Assembly: GCA_031553805.1 (NCBI GenBank)
Contig: JAVBLC010000021.1
Coordinates: forward strand, 1 to 23,003
DNA from: JAITVB01 sp031553805
Lineage (GTDB): Bacteria > Bacteroidota > Bacteroidia > Bacteroidales > Rikenellaceae
DNA: 23,003 nt
Direction: 5' to 3'
A program made the translations under genes and the position numbers. Under the pieces are notes generated by a model. The model saw nothing but the letters and a program-made list of their open reading frames with translations. It searched no databases and had not been told where the DNA came from. This document shows positions 16,943 to 23,003 of the stretch, one piece after another (the first letter of the stretch is position 1; the number at the start of each line of letters is the position of its first letter).

Positions 16943-16961
16943 TGTCGCCATTGTGGCGACA
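16943..16961 (-). terminator. Stem-loop downstream of the sigma gene
   Basis: TGTCGCCA-TTG-TGGCGACA is a perfect 8-bp stem with a 3-nt loop, 58 bp after the sigma gene stop. There is no U-tract. It may back up the terminator at 16997-17031 or form part of the leader of a transcript continuing to the FecR gene. Confidence 0.4.
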
Positions 16962-16996
16962 GAATCTTATAATAATCGTATAATAATTTAGAAAGT

Positions 16997-17031
16997 CGTA
17001 GGGGAGGGAAAAGATGTTTTAAACCCCTACG
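16997..17031 (-). terminator. Stem-loop overlapping the sigma gene stop codon
   Basis: CGTAGGGG (16997-17004) pairs with CCCCTACG (17024-17031). The latter lies inside the last codons of the sigma gene. An 8-bp stem with a 19-nt loop and no U-tract; it may end or attenuate the sigma transcript before the pilus genes. Confidence 0.45.
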
Positions 17032-17657
17032 AAGAAGAGAACTATTCGAAGCATCTGCCGTAGTTCCTTCGTGGCATTTTTGAATTGATAAAGGACGGCA
17101 CGTTCCGTTATTCCGAGTATTTCGGCAATTTCTTTGGTGGTTTTGCCCTGGTATTTCATTTCCATGACCTGCCTTGTGGTATTGGGCATGGTGGCGATGG
17201 TCGCCCAGATGATCTTTTTCTCTTCTTCCTCAATAATTATTTCATCGTATGCCGACACGTTGTCGATATTGCTGTCGGGCATGGACTGGTAGCGTTCCAT
17301 CGCTTTGATCCGGCGGATGTAACTGAATGCCTTGTTTCTTGCAGACACGTAAAGCAATCCCTTGACACCTTTGGTAAAGTCGATCGAATCACGTTTCTCG
17401 AAAATGTCCACAAACGTATCCTGGACAATTTCCTTAGCCTCCTCCTGGTTGTGGATCAACGTGTAGACAAAACTGTAAAGTCGTGATGAAAAGTGAAGAC
17501 ATAATTTGTCAAACGCCTCATGGATCCCGTCTGATAATTCCTTGACCAATTCAGGAGGGATATCCTGTTGGGCGCGGTAGCGTTTTTTTTCTTTCGGGAG
17601 ACTAAATTCCCCACCCGGGTCAATCTTGTTCTGCCCTGTCGTATTACTTCGCGTCAT
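17019..17657 (-). CDS. ECF-type RNA polymerase sigma factor
   Basis: 212 residues. Sigma region 2 spans about 45-120 (FDKLCLHFSSRLYSFVYTLI...EAKEIVQDTFVDIFEK...GLLYVSARNKAFSYIRR) and region 4.2 about 150-205 (MPNTTRQVMEMKYQGKTTKE, then IAEILGITERAVLYQFKNATKELRQML in shorter motif form), with no region 3, as in extracytoplasmic-function sigma factors. The first 35 residues are a polar, basic extension. It should be held inactive by the FecR protein encoded next and, when released, drive the pilus genes. A 445-bp gap separates it from FecR. The ATG is at 17655-17657. The nearest -7 box of the housekeeping type lies 294 bp upstream and seems to belong to a separate RNA, so the promoter of this gene is not identified. 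Confidence 0.9.
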   Translation of the reverse strand: MTRSNTTGQNKIDPGGEFSLPKEKKRYRAQQDIPPELVKELSDGIHEAFDKLCLHFSSRLYSFVYTLIHNQEEAKEIVQDTFVDIFEKRDSIDFTKGVKGLLYVSARNKAFSYIRRIKAMERYQSMPDSNIDNVSAYDEIIIEEEEKKIIWATIATMPNTTRQVMEMKYQGKTTKEIAEILGITERAVLYQFKNATKELRQMLRIVLFFVGV

Positions 17658-17754
17658 AGCCCTTCCTGTCTAATATTGTGCCCTGCGGGCGGAATGTTTT
17701 CAAGTTCCGGACGAATCGTGTATGGCCCCGTTTTGTGGTGGTGATATTATGACG

Positions 17755-17944
17755 AAAAAGCGTGATGACCAATCCGAACCCGCAAACCCTCTGGCAAGAT
17801 GGGTACAGTGGTAGCAGACGACATCACGCTATACGAAGATAGCCGCTAACGACTTAAATAGGGTCTGCCGATTACCACTGTTTTACCTTGCCAGATTTTT
17901 TGCGGGATTATCGGTATACGCCAGCCACTCAAGTAGAGTAAACT
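17755..17944 (-). ncRNA. Rod-shaped structured RNA, about 190 nt, 6S-like in form
   Basis: The minus strand folds into one long interrupted rod. From base to tip the paired arms are ACGC 17918-17921 with GCGT 17760-17763; ATCGGT 17910-17915 with ACCAAT 17768-17773; TTTGCGGG 17899-17906 with CCCGCAAA 17779-17786; CTTGCCAG 17887-17894 with CTGGCAAG 17791-17798; TACCACTGT 17873-17881 with ACAGTGGTA 17805-17813; GTCTGC 17863-17868 with GCAGAC 17814-17819. A tip hairpin GCTAT/ATAGC lies at 17828-17843. The rod is followed by TTTTT (17759-17755) and preceded by a TATCTTTG promoter box, so it looks like a complete small RNA gene. Length and shape recall 6S RNA, but I cannot confirm the family. It could also be a leader that reads through into the sigma gene 97 bp further on. 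Confidence 0.6.
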
Positions 17945-17950
17945 GTGCGA

Positions 17951-17958
17951 CAAAGATA
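17951..17958 (-). promoter_or_regulatory. -7 promoter element of the rod-shaped RNA
   Basis: The minus strand reads TATCTTTG, an exact TAnnTTTG match. A TTTA box lies 19 nt upstream, close to the -33 TTTG. The predicted start near 17944 is about 23 nt before the first paired arm of the rod. Confidence 0.6.
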
Positions 17959-18057
17959 GGCAAAAAAACCTTTCGGCTAAATTTTCAGCACACAATTTGA
18001 TTATCGCCATGCATGTTGTCTTGAAAAATGGCACGAATCTTCGAATTAGATTGTTTC

Positions 18058-18152
18058 ATTATCAGGCAAATACATGTGTCTTGTGTGGCAAGTTACAGGA
18101 TGTTGCCTTTTTGGGTTTAAGTGATTTTGACATCTGGCCTTTGCCTGATAAT
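18058..18152. repeat. 95-bp segment with perfect 13-bp terminal inverted repeats
   Basis: ATTATCAGGCAAA (18058-18070) and TTTGCCTGATAAT (18140-18152) are perfect inverted repeats around a 69-bp interior with no ORF. The segment is flanked by TTC on both sides (18055-18057 and 18153-18155), which could be a 3-bp target duplication. Inside, GGCAA/TTGCC (18087-18107) followed by TTTTT makes a weak hairpin. A miniature inverted-repeat element is one reading; a paired operator is another. Confidence 0.4.
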
Positions 18153-18173
18153 TTCTCGGAATGATCAATCAAC

Positions 18174-18217
18174 GACAACGCCCCCCTGTGATCAAAAGAT
18201 CACAGGGGGGCGTTGTC
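18174..18217 (-). terminator. Perfect 20-bp-stem hairpin, orphan terminator
   Basis: GACAACGCCCCCCTGTGATC and its exact complement are separated by AAAA. It begins 17 bp after the stop of the minus-strand gene remnant, so it was probably that gene's terminator. It has no U-tract, but the very stable stem would act in both directions. Confidence 0.7.
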
Positions 18218-18234
18218 ATATGGACTCCTGACTG

Positions 18235-18390
18235 CTATCTCACCAAGCTGAACATCGACCGGTTGTCGGGGGCGATCGTGTGGCCGGCAAGTACCGATTT
18301 GTAGAATTGGCGAATGTGGTCGTTGCGCACGATGTATACCTGATTCTTCACCTTGCCGGCCAAGATGTCGACCCACCGATCGTGGCCCGC
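18235..18390 (-). pseudogene. C-terminal remnant of an unidentified minus-strand gene
   Basis: The last ~52 codons up to the TAG at 18235-18237 read like real protein (HDRWVDILAGKVKNQVYIVR, then NDHIRQFYKSVLAGHTIAPD, ending MFSLVR). Upstream on the same strand the reading frame stays open but runs antisense through the hydrolase remnant and has no sensible sequence. A strong hairpin sits just past the stop, as expected for the true end of a gene. I do not recognise the family. The N-terminal part has been lost at a junction near 18390. Confidence 0.5.
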
Positions 18391-18393
18391 TAG

Positions 18394-19038
18394 CTCAACG
18401 CCCACGGAATTACGGCTTTCGTGTTGCGCTACCGCGTGGCGATGCACGGCAACCACCATCCGGCGATGATCGAGGATTTGCAGCAGACCATCCTCCTTGT
18501 GCGCGAGAATCATGCCGCGTATGGCATCGACCCCGACAGGATGGGGGTGATGGGCTTTTCGGCCGGGAGACACCTGGCCGGGACGTCGATGGTTTTTTAT
18601 GACAATGATTTTTTGGACCCGCTGGGCATCGAGCCGCGGGTGTCGCTGTTGCCCGATTTCGTGGCGATGATCTATCCGGTGGTGACGATGCTCGATCCGT
18701 TGGCTCACAAGCGTTCGCGCCGGGTGCTGTTGGACGGTAACGACACGTCGGCAATGGAACTCGCCCTGTCGCTCGAACAAAACACGTGTTACGGAATGTC
18801 GCCCGTTTTTCTCGTTCACTGCCGCGACGACCGCACGGTCGATTACCGCAACAGCGCGGGGTTGGCCGAAGCGCTTGACGCCGCGGACGTACCCTGCCGC
18901 TTTTTGCTTTATGACGAGGGAGGGCACGGATTTGGGATCAAGCCACCGAAACAGGCGGTCGAGGCGGCACGGTGGCCTGCCGAATTTCTCGCGTGGCTTG
19001 AGTCGACACTCGGCGTTTCGCTCGATCCGGCGTCCTGA
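18394..19038 (+). pseudogene. N-terminally truncated alpha/beta-hydrolase (acetyl esterase-like)
   Basis: The frame 18394-19038 matches the C-terminal two thirds of a BD-FAE/acetyl-xylan-esterase-type hydrolase: LNAHGITAFVLRYRVAMHGN, the nucleophile motif GFSAG (family form GFSAGGHLAG, here with Arg in place of the second Gly pair residue), the acid region HCRDDRTVDYR, and the catalytic His in GGHGFG. The triad is present, but the first ~90 residues, including the oxyanion-hole GGGY-type motif, are missing. A TAG at 18391-18393 sits where family members usually have Trp before LN. A GTG at 18421 could start a 205-residue product. No promoter is visible because the upstream DNA belongs to another broken gene. 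It ends 3 bp from the convergent response-regulator stop. Confidence 0.7.
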
Positions 19039-19041
19039 TCC

Positions 19042-19794
19042 TTACCGGAAATTCACCAAAAATTCTTCTTTGTAGGCGGGGGAGATATCGACCTCCGAAC
19101 CGTCGCTCATCAGGCAGTAACCGCCTGCTCCCTTGTGGTACGAGCACACGTGGTTAAGGTTGATCATGTGTGATTTGTGCACGCGCAGAAAAGGCAGGGG
19201 TAAAATCTCCGAAAAATGCTTCAGGAAGCGGCACACCATCCGTCGGCTACCGTCGGCCAGGTAAATGTCCGTAAAGTTGCCGTTGCCCTGCAGGCGCACG
19301 ATCTCTTCGGGTTTGACGACCTCGAAGCCTTCGAGCGTAGGCAACACGATCCGGCGTCGTTCGGGCGTCCGTTCCCGGAAATTCTCGGAAACGATCCGAT
19401 TGCGGTTGACGATCTCGTTGCGGGCAATGATTTCCGCGGTTTTGTTCACGGCCAGGATCAGTTCCTCGATACTGACCGGTTTCAACAGATAGTAGGCCGC
19501 ACTTTGGTTCAGCGCCCGCAGCGAATATTCCGAGAAGGCGGTCACGAAAATCGTTTCGAAATGGAGATCGCCGCACCCGTCCAACACGTCGAACGCATTG
19601 CCGAACGGCATCTCCACATCGAGAAAGACCAACTCGGGCTGCAATTCACGGATCACCTCGACCGCTTGCCGCCCGTCGGCCGCCAGGCCCACGAGTTCAA
19701 CCTGCGGACAATATTTTTCCAGGTATTTTTTCAGCACTTCGCGCGCCGCCTGTTCGTCTTCGACGATCACGCTCCGGATTTTTCGCAGGTTCAT
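19042..19794 (-). CDS. LytTR-family response regulator
   Basis: 250 residues. The receiver domain (1-125) has the acidic pair Glu12-Asp13, phospho-acceptor Asp59 (LVFLDVEMPF), Thr85 and Lys105 (YYLLKPVS). A LytTR DNA-binding domain occupies about 150-250 (IVLPTLEGFEVVKPEEIVRL, FTDIYLADGS, FLRVHKSHMINLNHV). The start codon overlaps the stop of the sensor kinase gene (ATGA), which implies translational coupling and one two-component system. LytTR regulators in Bacteroidetes commonly control envelope and polysaccharide genes; targets here are unknown, the divergent von Willebrand gene being the nearest candidate. Confidence 0.92.
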   Translation of the reverse strand: MNLRKIRSVIVEDEQAAREVLKKYLEKYCPQVELVGLAADGRQAVEVIRELQPELVFLDVEMPFGNAFDVLDGCGDLHFETIFVTAFSEYSLRALNQSAAYYLLKPVSIEELILAVNKTAEIIARNEIVNRNRIVSENFRERTPERRRIVLPTLEGFEVVKPEEIVRLQGNGNFTDIYLADGSRRMVCRFLKHFSEILPLPFLRVHKSHMINLNHVCSYHKGAGGYCLMSDGSEVDISPAYKEEFLVNFR

Positions 19795-21515
19795 GGGGCG
19801 GAGGGTTTTAGATTAGCCGGGAAAGAGATCGTGACGATCACGCCTGTCGCGGGCGCTTCTTTCTCGGAAACGTCCCAGATGATGTCGCTGTGGTATAGCT
19901 CGTTGAGCAGACGGATGCGCTCACGGATGTTGTCCATGCCGCGTGAGCGGTGCAGCTTTTGATTCTCGGTCTTGATCGCACGGCTTTGGGTGAGGCCGAT
20001 GCCGTTGTCCTCGACCGTGACGACGATGCGTCCGCCGGTTTCGGTGACCGCCAACCGCAGCAAGCCGGCCCCCTCTTTATACCGCAGCCCGTGCCACACG
20101 GCGTTTTCCAGGAACGGTTGGATCACCATGTTGGGTACCCACACCGCGTCGGGATCGAGCGCCGGATCGAGGTCGACCGCATACGAAAACTTTTCCTTGA
20201 ACCGCAGGTATTCCAGTTCCATGTATTTCCGCAGCTGGGTCAGTTCGTCGCCGAGGCGGATAAAGTCGCGGTTCGAATTTTCCATCACGTTGCGCATCAG
20301 TCCCGAGTAGGACGAAAGGTAGCGGTTGGCCTGCAACTCGTCGTTCTCGGAAATGAACTGGTTGAGGCTGTTGAGCGAGTTGAAGATGAAGTGCGGGTTC
20401 ATCTCGCGCCGCAGCGACTGGAGGGCGATGCGCTTGTTGCGCCGCTTGATCGTTTGCAGCGATTTGACGATGAGGAACAACAACGCCACCATCACCGCCA
20501 GGAACCCAATCAGCCAATAACTAAAGATGTTTTTTGAGTGGATCAGGGCGTCCTTGAGTTCACGCTCTTTCTCGAGCTGTTGTATTTTTTCCTCGGTCGC
20601 TTCGAAGAGTTTTACATCGACCAACAGACTGTCGGATCGGATTAGCGATTCGAGCTTTTCTAAAAAATCCTTATAGAGGGCGAGGCTGCGGTCGGGCTGG
20701 TTGACCTTTTCGTATTCGGTGGCCAGCAACTCTAACGATGCCTTGGCATCGAGCGTGTTGTGCTCGGCCAACGCCTGGTCGTAGGCTTGGGCCAGCAGAT
20801 CGATCGCCTCGCCGTGGCGGTTTTCGGTGGCCAGCAAGGCGGCCATGTCTTGTTTGATGCGGATTTCCGACGCAGGGGTGGGGGCGTTTTCGAGGGCGAC
20901 CTCGTAATTCCCGATCGCCTCATCTTTCTTATCCATCTGCTCGTTGGCCCTGGCCATCTGGATGTAGGCGTCGGCTTTTTCGAATGACGGTTCTTTTTCG
21001 TCGACCAATTTGGTTCCCATCAGATCGAGGTTGCTTTGGATCAGTTCGGCCTGTTTCATCGGGCTGGCGGCGTTGCGCAGGCGATCAGCGTCGTTGGTGT
21101 TAAGCTGCTTCATCACCTGGTCCGATACGACGGCGCTCGCCTCTTCATAGGAAGAGATCGCTTCCGGGATCTTTTGCTGGGCTTCCTGCACCCGGGCCAG
21201 TTCGCGGTTAACGGCAGCGATCTGCCTGCGGTCTTTCAACTTTTCGTATAGGGCCAGCGCTTTTTTGAGGTTTTCTTCCGCTTTCTTATAGTCTCCGATG
21301 TTGAACAGTTCGCGGGCGAGGTTCACGTAGCCCGCCGCCACCTGTTCTTCCGATTCCTCTTCGAGCGAGATCGACAGTTTCGACGCGGCCTTGCTCACGC
21401 TGTTCTGCGCGGGCGCGCTCGCCTCGGCCGGAGGAGGCGAGGTCTTGCTCTGTGCTCCGGCCCCGAAGGCCAGTGCAAGCAATAAAAAGAGGAATATGTA
21501 GGCTTGTTTTCCCAT
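19791..21515 (-). CDS. TPR-containing LytS/YpdA-type sensor histidine kinase
   Basis: 574 residues from the ATG at 21513-21515; a TTG 21 bp upstream is a less likely start because it spoils the signal peptide (MGKQAYIFLFLLLALAFGAG). A periplasmic sensor of TPR-like helices spans about 55-300 (AAGYVNLARELFNIGDYKKA, EAIGNYEVALENAPTPASEI). Next come a coiled coil (about 300-328) and one membrane helix (about 331-351, WLIGFLAVMVALLFLIVKSL). The His_kinase box MNPHFIFNSLNSLNQFIS has His about 375. The ATPase part shows NMVIQPFLENAVWHGL and VEDNGIGL. This is the usual partner of a LytTR regulator in Bacteroidetes. The signal it senses is unknown. Confidence 0.92.
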   Translation of the reverse strand: MGKQAYIFLFLLLALAFGAGAQSKTSPPPAEASAPAQNSVSKAASKLSISLEEESEEQVAAGYVNLARELFNIGDYKKAEENLKKALALYEKLKDRRQIAAVNRELARVQEAQQKIPEAISSYEEASAVVSDQVMKQLNTNDADRLRNAASPMKQAELIQSNLDLMGTKLVDEKEPSFEKADAYIQMARANEQMDKKDEAIGNYEVALENAPTPASEIRIKQDMAALLATENRHGEAIDLLAQAYDQALAEHNTLDAKASLELLATEYEKVNQPDRSLALYKDFLEKLESLIRSDSLLVDVKLFEATEEKIQQLEKERELKDALIHSKNIFSYWLIGFLAVMVALLFLIVKSLQTIKRRNKRIALQSLRREMNPHFIFNSLNSLNQFISENDELQANRYLSSYSGLMRNVMENSNRDFIRLGDELTQLRKYMELEYLRFKEKFSYAVDLDPALDPDAVWVPNMVIQPFLENAVWHGLRYKEGAGLLRLAVTETGGRIVVTVEDNGIGLTQSRAIKTENQKLHRSRGMDNIRERIRLLNELYHSDIIWDVSEKEAPATGVIVTISFPANLKPSAP

Positions 21516-21533
21516 ACCGGATGGTTTTCGATG

Positions 21534-21541
21534 CAAAGTAA
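21534..21541 (-). promoter_or_regulatory. Possible -7 element of the kinase/regulator operon
   Basis: The minus strand reads TTACTTTG, one base off TAnnTTTG, 18 bp before the kinase ATG. It would give a leader of about 12 nt. It is the only candidate in the divergent gap on this strand. Confidence 0.35.
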
Positions 21542-21627
21542 CACAATTTACCTCATATTTTTTGCACGGTTCACCAAGTCAACCCCGCGTTTCACCCAGT
21601 TTGCCGAAGATGAATGATTTTCGAAAA

Positions 21628-21635
21628 TACATTTG
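21628..21635 (+). promoter_or_regulatory. -7 promoter element of the von Willebrand lipoprotein gene
   Basis: TACATTTG matches TAnnTTTG, 52 bp before the ATG. A TTTG at 21600-21603 could be the -33 box, though the spacer (24 bp) is a few bases longer than usual. The leader is A-rich, as is common for Bacteroidetes translation starts. Confidence 0.55.
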
Positions 21636-21687
21636 GATAAGAAAAGACCGGAACAAATTCTGAAAAACCATTTAAAATAAAAGCCTT

Positions 21688-22869
21688 ATGAAAAAGTTGA
21701 TTTTTGTCCTTGCCGCCGCCCTCGTTCTCACCGTCGCCCTCGGGTGCAGCTCGTCCAACGCCCGCAACAACGGCAACAACCCCGACCAAACCCTGACCTC
21801 GGCCAACCGCGACGGCGTGGTTTACCACACCCGCATCCAGGTGGCACTGCTGCTCGACACTTCGAACAGCATGGACGGCCTGATCGAACAAGCCAAAGCC
21901 CGCCTGTGGAACATCGTCAACACGCTCTCCACGCTGAAATACAAAGGCGCCGCGCCCGAAGTGCAGATCGCCCTTTACGAATACGGCAACGACTGGCTTG
22001 ACGCCCGCACAGGCTATATCCGCCAGGTGGTACCCTTAACCACCGACCTCGACCTGATCTCTGAAAAACTGTTCAGCCTGCGCACCAACGGTGGACTGGA
22101 ATATTGTGGCGCGGTGATCGCCGACGCGCTGAAAGATCTGCGCTGGAGCGATGGTCAGGCCGATATGAAACTGGTCTACATCGCCGGCAACGAAGAGTTT
22201 AACCAGGGGCACGTGAGCTATAAGGAATCGTGCGCCGCCGCCCAGGCCCGTGGCGTTTACATCAACACGATCTACTGCGGCGGCTATCAGGCCGGCATCC
22301 AGGAATTGTGGCAGGCCGGCGCAACGTCCGGCGGCGGCAAATATTTCAACATCGACCACGACGCGCGGGTGACTTTCATCAGCACCCCCTATGACGACGC
22401 CCTGGCCCGTTGCAACCAGCGCCTGAATGACACCTACATCAGCTACGGGGTGCAGGGTGTGGCCAAAAAGCAGTCGCAGGCTGCGCAGGACGTGAACGCC
22501 GAGTCGGTTTCGGCCGCCAACTATGCCGAGCGCGTGGTCACGAAATCCAAATCGTCGGTCTACCGTAACGAAAGCTGGGACCTCGTCGACAAAGTAGCTG
22601 AAGACTCGAAGGCCCTTGCCTCCATTTCGCAAGCCGAACTTCCGGCCGAATTGCAGGGTAAAACCGAGGCCGAAGTCCGCCAGGTGGTCGACCAGAAAGC
22701 TACGGAACGCGCCGCGATCCAGCGCGAGATCGACGAATTGGCCGTCAAACGCCAGGCTTATATCGACGAGCAGGCCAAGAACAGCGGCACCGCCGCCGAC
22801 GACCTGGGCGCAGCGATCAACGCTTCGATCCTCGCCTTTGCACAAACTAAGGGATTCGATGCACAATAA
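21688..22869 (+). CDS. von Willebrand factor A domain lipoprotein
   Basis: 393 residues with a lipoprotein signal MKKLIFVLAAALVLTVALGC (Cys 20). After a low-complexity Asn-rich linker, the VWA domain (about 48-255) begins with IQVALLLDTSNSMDGLIEQA, which carries the metal-binding DTSNS (Asp57, Ser59, Ser61). The later MIDAS region RTNGGLEYCGAVI and strand MKLVYIAGNEEFN are in place. The last 120 residues are charged, helical and probably coiled (KTEAEVRQVVDQKATERAAI). The family binds protein partners through a divalent metal; the partner is unknown. The gene is divergent from the two-component system across 172 bp and could be its target. It ends at a strong terminator and seems monocistronic. 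Confidence 0.85.
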   Translation: MKKLIFVLAAALVLTVALGCSSSNARNNGNNPDQTLTSANRDGVVYHTRIQVALLLDTSNSMDGLIEQAKARLWNIVNTLSTLKYKGAAPEVQIALYEYGNDWLDARTGYIRQVVPLTTDLDLISEKLFSLRTNGGLEYCGAVIADALKDLRWSDGQADMKLVYIAGNEEFNQGHVSYKESCAAAQARGVYINTIYCGGYQAGIQELWQAGATSGGGKYFNIDHDARVTFISTPYDDALARCNQRLNDTYISYGVQGVAKKQSQAAQDVNAESVSAANYAERVVTKSKSSVYRNESWDLVDKVAEDSKALASISQAELPAELQGKTEAEVRQVVDQKATERAAIQREIDELAVKRQAYIDEQAKNSGTAADDLGAAINASILAFAQTKGFDAQ

Positions 22870-22909
22870 CTCCGTCGGGCTGTTTCGGAAAAAAGCATCG
22901 CAATTCGCC

Positions 22910-22966
22910 GGCCGGGACCGCGTTAGGTCCCGGCCCGTCGGGGCGTCCCCCCACACGGCGTTTTTT
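22910..22966 (+). terminator. Double-hairpin terminator with T6 tail
   Basis: The first stem is GGCCGGGACC (22910-22919) with GGTCCCGGCC (22926-22935). The second combines CCGT/ACGG (22935-22938, 22955-22958) around GGGG/CCCC and is followed by TTTTTT at 22961-22966. It ends the von Willebrand gene 41 bp after its stop. Nothing further is seen in the last 37 bp of the window. Confidence 0.75.
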
Positions 22967-23003
22967 AACAGGGTAAAAAAGGCCCCCGAGTTCGCGCTCC
23001 TTT

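Larger units (their letters stand above)
16574..17018. other. 445-bp gene-free region between sigma and FecR genes
   Basis: Sigma/FecR pairs are usually adjacent, so a gap this large is notable. It contains AAAGCCCAAT twice in direct orientation (16646-16655 and 16711-16720, 65 bp apart, start to start), the palindrome GCCCAATGGGC (16649-16659), the palindrome GAAGTACTTC (16829-16838) and a perfect tandem 10-mer TTAATTATTT at 16841-16860. A stem TGTCGCCA/TGGCGACA lies at 16943-16961. The AT-rich repeats could be an UP-type element for a promoter read by the ECF factor. No ORF here is credible. Confidence 0.45.

Noticed and set aside
16574..17018. Invertible (phase-variable) promoter ahead of the pilus genes
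   Set aside because: I looked for inverted repeats flanking a promoter and found only direct repeats and short palindromes; no invertase gene is in the window.
17846..18034. 62-codon minus-strand open frame
   Set aside because: It runs through the rod RNA and its promoter and has no protein-like character.
1..23003. CRISPR arrays, rRNA or intact tRNA genes, complete insertion sequences
   Set aside because: No regularly spaced repeats, rRNA motifs, full tRNA cloverleaf or transposase was seen on either strand.

Overview
The window looks like Bacteroidales chromosome, probably the Alistipes/Rikenellaceae side because the DNA is GC-rich for the order. Three things support this. The promoters have the Bacteroidetes -7 form (TAnnTTTG) and there are no Shine-Dalgarno boxes. 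Many products are lipoproteins with a Cys near residue 20. The families present (FimA/Mfa fimbrillins, DUF3868, DUF3575, DUF4374, FecR anti-sigma factors, LytTR regulators) are typical of Bacteroidetes. The taxon is inferred from these traits, not from a marker gene.

Region 1 (1-4466) is an iron/xenosiderophore-type uptake unit: a TonB-dependent receptor followed 18 bp later by a DUF4374 lipoprotein cut by the window edge, the XusA-XusB arrangement. A 707-bp gene-free stretch follows. It holds the receptor promoter, a small inverted repeat, and an apparent free-standing RNA gene on the other strand (about 3255-3436) with its own promoter and a 14-bp terminator hairpin. An AraC-family regulator comes next.

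Region 2 (4680-17657, all minus strand) is a complete type V (FimA/Mfa-like) pilus locus. In transcription order it has an ECF sigma factor, a FecR anti-sigma factor, an STN-DUF3575 protein, a DUF3868/OmpA/TPR protein, a major fimbrillin, an Mfa2/FimB anchor, and three accessory or tip subunits of rising size (368, 522 and about 1068 aa). Four of the five pilins carry an Arg-Ser/Ala processing site after the first strand. The anchor lacks it, as expected for a FimB/Mfa2 anchor. The STN domain beside a sigma/FecR pair suggests that an envelope protein signals to the sigma factor to control pilus expression.

Region 3 (17658-18234) has no protein gene but is dense in structure: a rod-shaped RNA of about 190 nt with its own promoter and U-tract end (17755-17944), a 95-bp segment bounded by perfect 13-bp inverted repeats, and a perfect 20-bp-stem hairpin. 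I rate the rod RNA as the best candidate for something undescribed.

Region 4 (18235-23003) starts with two truncated genes fused head to head: the C-terminus of an unidentified minus-strand gene and an alpha/beta-hydrolase lacking its N-terminus. Then come a LytTR response regulator and a TPR-containing histidine kinase that overlap by 4 bp, and, divergent from them, a von Willebrand A lipoprotein ending at a double-hairpin terminator.
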